NCBI GenBank assembly: GCA_003640385.1
Contig: RCAB01000974.1
Coordinates: 1-10,239, forward strand
Source: Setaria digitata
Taxonomy: Eukaryota; Nematoda; Chromadorea; Rhabditida; Setariidae
Reading direction: 5' to 3'
DNA: 10,239 nt
Of the stretch, positions 7,694-10,239 are shown piece by piece (positions within the stretch are counted from its first letter, which is position 1; the number at the start of each line of letters is the position of its first letter). The notes below the pieces were generated by a model. That model did no database searches and was not told the origin of the DNA. It saw nothing but the letters and a program-made list of their open reading frames with translations. A program made the translations under genes and the position numbers.

Positions 7694-7763
7694 ATACCTG
7701 TTCATTGAGGGGTGGAGGTGTGGGGGCAAGACCGAAGGATCCAGTAAGTGTTGGCTCGCACAT
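22..7763 (-). CDS. ncl-1: TRIM-NHL protein NCL-1/Brat ortholog, 9 coding exons, 3' end outside window
   Basis: The CDS joins 7763-7698, 5098-4933, 3635-3493, 3403-3188, 2923-2726, 2556-2380, 1899-1671, 832-510 and 123-22, giving 540 codons with no stop. All introns are GT-AG, and phases match at each junction (0,1,0,0,0,0,1,0). Domains in order are RING (about 26-67), linker, B-box 1 (133-170), B-box 2 (195-228), coiled coil (about 235-345), a Ser/Pro/Asn-rich linker (about 399-506) and the start of the NHL propeller (from about 520). The NHL entry, IKRQKMIYHCKFGEFGVMEG, is what I recall of Brat and is the strongest identifier. B-box 1 with HQYMHCFEGHRV is also Brat/NCL-1 type. In this family the NHL domain binds mRNA. 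Brat represses targets with Pumilio and Nanos, and C. elegans NCL-1 limits nucleolar size and rRNA synthesis, reportedly through fibrillarin. Introns are, in order, 2599, 1297, 89, 264, 169, 480, 838 and 386 bp. The downstream NHL exons are missing, and the true N-terminus is uncertain. Confidence 0.9.
124..509 (-). other. Intron 8 of ncl-1 (386 bp)
   Basis: It begins with the weak donor GTTTGC and ends TTGTTACAG. It holds an A16 run (287-302) and otherwise plain AT-rich sequence. A short open frame at 145-327 is hydrophobic and Phe-rich because of that run, and is not a gene. Confidence 0.8.
510..832 (-). CDS. ncl-1: Coding exon 8 of ncl-1: Ser/Pro/Asn-rich linker to NHL
   Basis: The acceptor is TTCCTTCAG|GCCTT (833/832) and the donor GAAAAG|GTTTGC (510/509). 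It encodes the split Gly 399 to residue 506. The content is low-complexity, with GMPPAPIGRPSSRQLSRP, several NG and SN pairs and EYGGSNQS. This fits the disordered linker that separates the coiled coil from the propeller in this family. The exon is longer and richer in G and C than the flanking introns, and the frame is open only in the ncl-1 phase. Confidence 0.88.
833..1670 (-). other. Intron 7 of ncl-1 (838 bp)
   Basis: The 5' part stays open in the exon 7 frame for about 98 codons, to a stop at 1375. Translation of unspliced RNA would therefore add a long hydrophobic tail and lose the NHL domain. It also has A14 at 1191-1204, A17 at 1476-1492 and T21 at 986-1006. Nothing else is recognised. 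Confidence 0.82.
1671..1899 (-). CDS. ncl-1: Coding exon 7 of ncl-1: end of coiled coil and linker
   Basis: The acceptor is TTTTTCTCAG|GTGCAA (1900/1899) and the preferred donor ATGG|GTGCGT (1671/1670, phase 1). It encodes residues 323-398, including helical VQQMAEKLAQ, TRLQVYFSFNPDTS and the ELDFPPLNPN motif that closes the tripartite region, then IISIM. A second donor, GTAG|GTAATT, lies 66 nt further on (1605/1604) in the same phase and would insert 22 mostly hydrophobic residues. I prefer the first because it gives a smooth SIMGLVRG junction. Confidence 0.87.
1900..2379 (-). other. Intron 6 of ncl-1 (480 bp)
   Basis: This AT-rich intron has A-runs at 2142-2153 and 2251-2265, which are T-runs in the transcript. 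Overlapping TGCATG sites lie at 1990-2001. No coding potential is seen. Confidence 0.82.
1990..2001 (-). promoter_or_regulatory. Overlapping UGCAUG splicing-factor sites
   Basis: The sense strand reads ATGCATGCATGC, giving two overlapping TGCATG hexamers about 90 nt upstream of the exon 7 acceptor. UGCAUG is the known target of FOX-1/ASD-1 (RBFOX) splicing regulators, which usually promote skipping when bound upstream of an exon. A role here is inferred. Confidence 0.35.
2380..2556 (-). CDS. ncl-1: Coding exon 6 of ncl-1: coiled coil
   Basis: The acceptor is AATTTTCAG|ATGGTT (2557/2556) and the donor AAAAAA|GTATGC (2380/2379). It encodes residues 264-322, MVDAAQNRLS through LTVIDKK. The segment is rich in Gln, Asn, Arg and Asp, with hydrophobic spacing typical of a TRIM coiled coil. 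There is no proline inside the predicted helix. Such coiled coils make antiparallel dimers in the TRIM family. The ATG at the exon start is an internal Met, since the frame continues from exon 5 in phase 0. Confidence 0.9.
2726..2923 (-). CDS. ncl-1: Coding exon 5 of ncl-1: B-box 2 and start of coiled coil
   Basis: The acceptor is ATTTTCAG|CATCGC (2924/2923) and the donor ACAAG|GTTTGC (2726/2725). It encodes residues 198-263 beginning HRSQPLRYFC. H198 completes the Cys-x2-His begun in exon 4; the other ligands are C207, C210, C215, C218, H223 and H228. From about 235 the sequence turns helical and charged (ADKQMAIMETLVQDARLKHS), the start of the coiled coil. The donor is weak compared with GTAAGT. 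The conserved Leu before Arg-Tyr is TTG, not a start codon. Confidence 0.92.
3188..3403 (-). CDS. ncl-1: Coding exon 4 of ncl-1: B-box 1 and start of B-box 2
   Basis: The acceptor is TTTTACAG|AACAGC (3404/3403) and the donor ATACAG|GTAAGT (3188/3187). It encodes residues 126-197. B-box 1 ligands are C133, C136, C146, C149, C154, C157, H161 and H170, with the family-typical HQYMHCFEGHRV. An alanine-rich helix (DAAAVATAFAEK) follows. The exon ends CKCIQ, where C195 is the first ligand of B-box 2, so an intron falls inside the Cys-x2-His pair. Only 89 bp separate it from exon 3. Confidence 0.93.
3493..3635 (-). CDS. ncl-1: Coding exon 3 of ncl-1: linker between RING and B-box 1
   Basis: The acceptor is TTTGTAG|GTGTA (3636/3635) and the donor GATCAG|GTAGGT (3493/3492). 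Joined to the split Gly of exon 2 it gives GVESLLTDYGLE, then a Ser/Pro-rich stretch ending PPSYDQ (residues 78-125). The reading frame is closed in the other phases but open through this junction. That supports the RING and the B-boxes belonging to one gene. No zinc ligand or fold is visible, so the segment is probably flexible. Confidence 0.87.
3828..3845. promoter_or_regulatory. CRE palindrome plus half-site
   Basis: TGACGTCA (3828-3835) is followed 5 bp later by a CGTCA half-site (3841-3845) in intron 2. A full CRE is unlikely in DNA this AT-rich, and this is the second in the window. Function is unproven. Confidence 0.3.
3951..3982. repeat. (TC)16 microsatellite
   Basis: This is a perfect TC dinucleotide array in intron 2, a GA array in the ncl-1 transcript. 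Confidence 0.97.
4933..5098 (-). CDS. ncl-1: Coding exon 2 of ncl-1: RING finger
   Basis: The acceptor is TTACAG|GTGGTG (5099/5098) and the donor TTG|GTAAGAA (4933/4932, phase 1). It encodes residues 23-77 and a complete C3HC4 RING: C26, C29, C41, H43, C46, C49, C64 and C67, visible as CPLC, ACFHSFCKSC and CPQC. All eight zinc ligands are present, so E2 binding and ubiquitin ligase activity are possible in principle. A second acceptor, TTATAG, lies 9 nt upstream at 5108 and would add Met-Leu-Gln. The ATG at 5107 could also start a shorter protein, because an in-frame TAG immediately precedes it. Confidence 0.88.
5645..5671 (+). repeat. T27 homopolymer
   Basis: This is the longest T run on the plus strand, in intron 1, and one of few runs in that orientation. 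Confidence 0.95.
5685..5813 (-). other. 42-codon ORF in intron 1, unrecognised
   Basis: It starts at an ATG in an AAAAATGG context and runs 42 codons to TAA. The product begins MAIEEYDNDDDD and contains SNLLLSILSESPAWKIREDK. It has mixed composition, unlike the repeat-driven open frames nearby, and lies in the less AT-rich island. I do not recognise it. No good donor sits inside it to join the RING exon, so it would be a free small peptide, an alternative 5' segment or chance. Confidence 0.15.
6247..6336 (+). repeat. Two adjacent inverted repeats
   Basis: The first is CTTTACAT (6247-6254) paired with ATGTAAAG (6273-6280) around an AT array. The second has a 16-nt arm at 6291-6306 (TTTTGTGAGAGAGAGA) that pairs with 6321-6336 through one G-T wobble, with a loop of 14 nt. 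They lie within intron 1 and are at least potential cruciform or RNA hairpin sites. Confidence 0.6.
6709..6743. promoter_or_regulatory. Cluster of three bZIP/CRE-like motifs
   Basis: TGACGCAA (6709-6716), TGACATCA (6721-6728) and the full CRE palindrome TGACGTCA (6736-6743) lie within 35 bp in intron 1, about 1 kb downstream of the start exon. CREB/ATF and C/EBP-ATF factors bind such sites. Function is inferred only from the motif match. Confidence 0.35.
7614..7702 (+). repeat. 12-bp direct repeat flanking a short A33-ended insert
   Basis: The string AACATACCTGTT occurs at 7614-7625 and 7691-7702. Between them is a short segment (T-rich, then TTTATTAAGAATATGAGG) that ends in an uninterrupted A33. 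Short insert, poly(A), then an exact direct repeat is the layout left by target-primed reverse transcription. The repeat spans the exon 1 splice junction, so the donor CAG|GTATGTT exists twice, 77 nt apart. Confidence 0.5.
7660..7692 (+). repeat. A33 homopolymer beside the exon 1 donor
   Basis: This is the longest single-base run in the window. In the transcript it is a T/U run beginning 5 nt into intron 1, directly after the GTATG of the donor. Confidence 0.95.
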
Positions 7764-7765
7764 GC
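7698..7765 (-). CDS. ncl-1: Coding exon 1 of ncl-1, with proposed start codon
   Basis: The acceptor TTTTTTTTTCAG|GC is followed at once by ATG at 7763. The exon ends CAG|GTATGT at 7698/7697. It encodes 22 residues, MCEPTLTGSFG then a Pro-rich run and LNEQ, and joins in phase 0 to VVKCPLC of the RING exon. Only two bases separate the acceptor from the ATG, which suits nematode SL trans-splicing. However, an upstream exon ending at 7945 in phase 1 would also read through in frame, so the start is inferred. The exon is much richer in G and C than its surroundings. Confidence 0.82.
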
Positions 7766-7944
7766 CTGAAAAAAAAATAAATAAATAAAAAGAAAAAAGA
7801 ATTCTCTAGAAGAAAAAAAAAAAAACTTTTTACATTCTTTTTTTTTTAATTTTCCCAATTTTATATGCATATGTGAAAGATTTATTCATTTGTAAATAAC
7901 CTGAACTGACCATAACAATTATCACTTAATTCCACTTTACTTAC

Positions 7945-8328
7945 CTAATCTCCTTCTTTTTCCCGTTACCATATATATACACATATACATATAACCTCCT
8001 TCTTCTAATACAATCCTGAGTAGAACAATTCCCAGGATCAGTATCTGATAGGGTAAACAGTAGCAATAAGTTGTTATATTTCGAGAGTAGTAGAAGTAGT
8101 AGGTAGCAGCAACAACAAAGCACCACCAATTCACCCAACAGAAATATGATTCTGATTGAGAAGGAAGAATTGTTCTCGATGAAAAACCCTCCTATTCCTA
8201 CTCTTTTTTGCCCGATATCATTAAGATAAATAATAACAATGATGATAATAATAATAATAATAATGATAATGAAAATGATAATGATGGTGATATTAATGCC
8301 TCGGTACACAGAGTTCTTTTGTCTGATA
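7945..8328 (-). other. Possible upstream exon (5' UTR or extra coding) of ncl-1
   Basis: A strong donor, GATTAG|GTAAGTAAAG, sits at 7945/7944, and a T-rich acceptor-like ATTATCAG|ACAAAA ends at 8329. The stretch between is less AT-biased than its surroundings. It contains GAT/AAT repeats at its upstream end and several ATGs near the donor. Splicing 7945 to 7765 would remove 179 bp. The exon would leave phase 1, so a frame open back past 8134 would continue in frame into MCEPTL. That frame is aromatic and hydrophobic with no recognised domain, so a 5' UTR is more likely. Its 5' limit is a guess. Confidence 0.35.
8223..8283. repeat. AAT/GAT trinucleotide-like repeat
   Basis: This is an imperfect array of ATA, AAT and GAT units. 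It produces artificial poly-Ile and Met-rich open frames on both strands. Confidence 0.9.
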
Positions 8329-8774
8329 ATAAATGAACAAATGGTAAGCATGATGATGATAATGCTCAGGTATGGCCTATTCCAATACTCGATAATTTCT
8401 CTTTTCTCTCTTTGTTCCTCGTTTTTTTTTTATTTTTTTTTTTAATATTTTTTATTTGAGAGGTAATTTAAAACAAAACGGATAAATGCTACTGATAATC
8501 AATAATGTAATCAAAATTATAAGCCTTTCAATGTTTGTTTTGAAGAGTTTTGTTTCATTTTGTAGCATAAAATGAAATGTTTATATGCAAGAATGCTCCC
8601 TCTCGATCAATCCATCGAATAAATCTCGAAGGGAAAAAGAGGAGGAAATCACAATTTTCAAATATATTTATTATTTCTAACAAGTTATTAATCTATCAGC
8701 AGTGATGGAATAATGAAAAAGTTTTTTTTTCTTTTTTCCCATATTGATTTGACAAGACAAGAGGAAAATAGGCA

Positions 8775-8842
8775 AGAGAGAGAGAGAGAGAGAGGGAGGG
8801 AGAGGGAGAGAGAAAGGGACAGAGAGAGAGAGAGAGAGAGAG
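8775..8842. repeat. (GA)n microsatellite with GGGA interruptions
   Basis: A GA dinucleotide array is interrupted near its middle by GGGAGG and AAAGGGAC. The reverse frame reads as Leu-Ser repeats, which explains the open frame there. Confidence 0.96.
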
Positions 8843-9941
8843 TGAACGATATTTGCTTAGATCGAAAGTGAAATTCCGGAAAGAAATTTTCGTGTTTGAA
8901 AGGAAAAAGTTTTTTCACTAAACAAATATAAAAATGTCTTATAATTTTTTTTTTTTTTCATAAAATTCAGTTTTCAGGATATTGCTATACCTATCGATGC
9001 TATATTGGATAAAAAAAAAAAAAAATCATAAACGAAATTTTAAACAGTGCAATTTTTGCAGAAAACAAAACAAATTAAATCATTTAGAGTGAAGATTAGA
9101 AAAGAATACAAAATGGAAATTTTTTTCCTTTTTTTTTTATTTTTTGAAAAATTGTACTGGATATTTTAATTCATTACCTATTAATTTTAAATAATTTATT
9201 CAAAAATAAATAAATTTCACATCCTTTATTTATCGCATTGACTTAGTTAGGAAGAGAAGGTAGAGGACAAAAAAAAAAAAAAACTTCAATCATTAACAAT
9301 TAAAAATTTCACTATATAATAATAAAATGAATGGCACACAGTCCATAAGAAGAGAATGCAAAAGAAATTTTTAATTTTGAGCTAGGAATTTATTAAAATA
9401 AAGAGAATGGTTTTTTTTTTCTTCTTCTTCTTTTTATCTAACAAATATTATAAAAGAATGTATTTATTTTAATACAAAGAAAATGAGAAAAAAAAACATA
9501 TAAAAAGTATTTATTTAAGTCAAATTATACAATGACAAATGTTTGCTGAAATCAAATATTAAATAAGTATAGATTTTAAAATGTAATGGAATAAAAAAAA
9601 AAGAAGGAAAAAACAGCAAATATCAAAAAAAAAATTACAATTCCCCGTTCCTTCTTTTCTTAACACTTTTCCAAATACGTATTTTCATTGTTTTCCTTTT
9701 TTATTAATTTATTTATTTATTTTTTCTTTGTTATAAATTATACAAATGGAACAGATGTGTGTGTGTGTTTAAGATGAGAATGGAAATAAAAAAAATATAT
9801 AAAAAGGAAATGAAATAAAATGAAATTAAATTTGAAATGGTATAGGAAGGAGAGAGGAAAAATGATGTGCAAAAAAAAAATGAAATAATAAATATAATGG
9901 TCGTTTGAAAAGTTGGAAATAAAATTTATATCTCTTGCTCA

Positions 9942-10010
9942 TTATCATCATCATTATTATCACCATCGCACCATTATCATCATTATCACCATCATCATCA
10001 TCATCGCCAT
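9942..10010. repeat. ATC/ATT trinucleotide repeat
   Basis: Imperfect CAT/ATT units run across about 70 bp. On the minus strand they read as Asp-rich or Met/Ile-rich, without flanking splice sites that would make an exon. Confidence 0.92.
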
Positions 10011-10201
10011 GACGACACACTTTTATTTTATTTTTATCCATTGAAAATTTAATAATGCTATAGAAAAAAGAAAAAAAAAGGAATGATAAAAAAAAAAGAG
10101 AAAAATTGCCTTCGAATTGAATTTTAAAATTTAACATTTTAACAATATTATTTCCGATGTGACTAATTTCGTTCTTTTATTTTTTCTTTTCCTTTCTTTC
10201 T

Positions 10202-10239
10202 TATATATATATATATATTATATTATATATATATATATA
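10202..10239. repeat. (TA)n microsatellite at window edge
   Basis: This is a TA dinucleotide array with one TATTATAT interruption, running to the end of the window. Confidence 0.95.

Larger units (their letters stand above)
5099..7697 (-). other. Intron 1 of ncl-1 (2599 bp)
   Basis: This lies between the start exon and the RING exon. It contains the putative duplicated donor and A33 tract at its 5' end, many A and T runs, a bZIP-like site cluster near 6709-6743, paired hairpins at 6247-6336, and a less AT-rich island at about 5700-6230. A 42-codon minus-strand ORF (5685-5813) sits in that island. The plus-strand open frames here show no domain. Nothing else in it looks coding. Confidence 0.8.
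8351..10239. other. Upstream non-coding region
   Basis: No gene is supported on either strand over almost 1.9 kb. It contains a GA-rich microsatellite (8775-8842), an ATC-type trinucleotide repeat (9942-10010), an AT dinucleotide repeat at the right edge, a short (TG)n near 9757-9768 and several A or T runs. It may be the promoter region of ncl-1 or a further 5' intron; the sequence does not decide. Confidence 0.6.

Noticed and set aside
7646..7870. Minus-strand open frame covering exon 1
   Set aside because: Phe-rich from the poly(T) tracts and in a different frame from the MCEPTL exon; no splice support.
7941..8351. 136-codon minus-strand open frame with a poly-Ile run
   Set aside because: Driven by the AAT/GAT repeat, and its phase does not match the exon 1 acceptor.
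8688..8918. Leu-Ser repeat protein on the minus strand
   Set aside because: Direct translation of the GA microsatellite.
9826..10137. Asp-rich minus-strand open frame, possibly an upstream exon
   Set aside because: The acidic run comes from a GAT/ATG trinucleotide repeat; no acceptor and donor pair flanks it.

Overview
The window is AT-rich eukaryotic DNA dominated by one multi-exon gene on the minus strand, read from high to low coordinates. The organism is most likely a nematode, plausibly a filarial or other spirurine worm. The grounds are short coding exons, T-rich acceptors ending TTTCAG, homopolymer-rich introns, and a protein that reads as the TRIM-NHL factor NCL-1/Brat. The species cannot be named from sequence alone.

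Layout. Positions 8351-10239 hold only microsatellites and A/T runs. Positions 7945-8328 are a possible 5' untranslated exon ending in a GTAAGT donor. The first clear coding exon is 7698-7763, with its ATG only 2 nt after a strong acceptor. Eight more exons follow: RING 4933-5098, linker 3493-3635, B-box 1 3188-3403, B-box 2 plus coiled-coil start 2726-2923, coiled coil 2380-2556, coiled-coil end plus linker 1671-1899, Ser/Pro/Asn linker 510-832, and the entry to the NHL beta-propeller 22-123. All junction phases agree. The nine pieces sum to 1620 nt, or 540 codons with no stop. The last exon ends at a donor, so the NHL repeats and the stop codon lie beyond position 1.

The protein is a post-transcriptional regulator. 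RING, two B-boxes and a coiled coil form the tripartite motif, and the missing C-terminal NHL propeller binds mRNA in this family. Fly Brat lacks a RING, whereas here a complete C3HC4 RING is spliced in frame to a Brat/NCL-1-type body.

The non-coding DNA also has structure. Every intron carries a long T run on the sense strand. A 12-bp direct repeat flanking an A33 tract spans the exon 1 donor and looks like a retroposition target-site duplication. Intron 1 has a cluster of bZIP/CRE-like sites and two adjacent hairpins. Intron 6 has overlapping UGCAUG sites. Intron 7 offers two in-frame donors 66 nt apart. No RNA gene, CRISPR array or full mobile element was seen.
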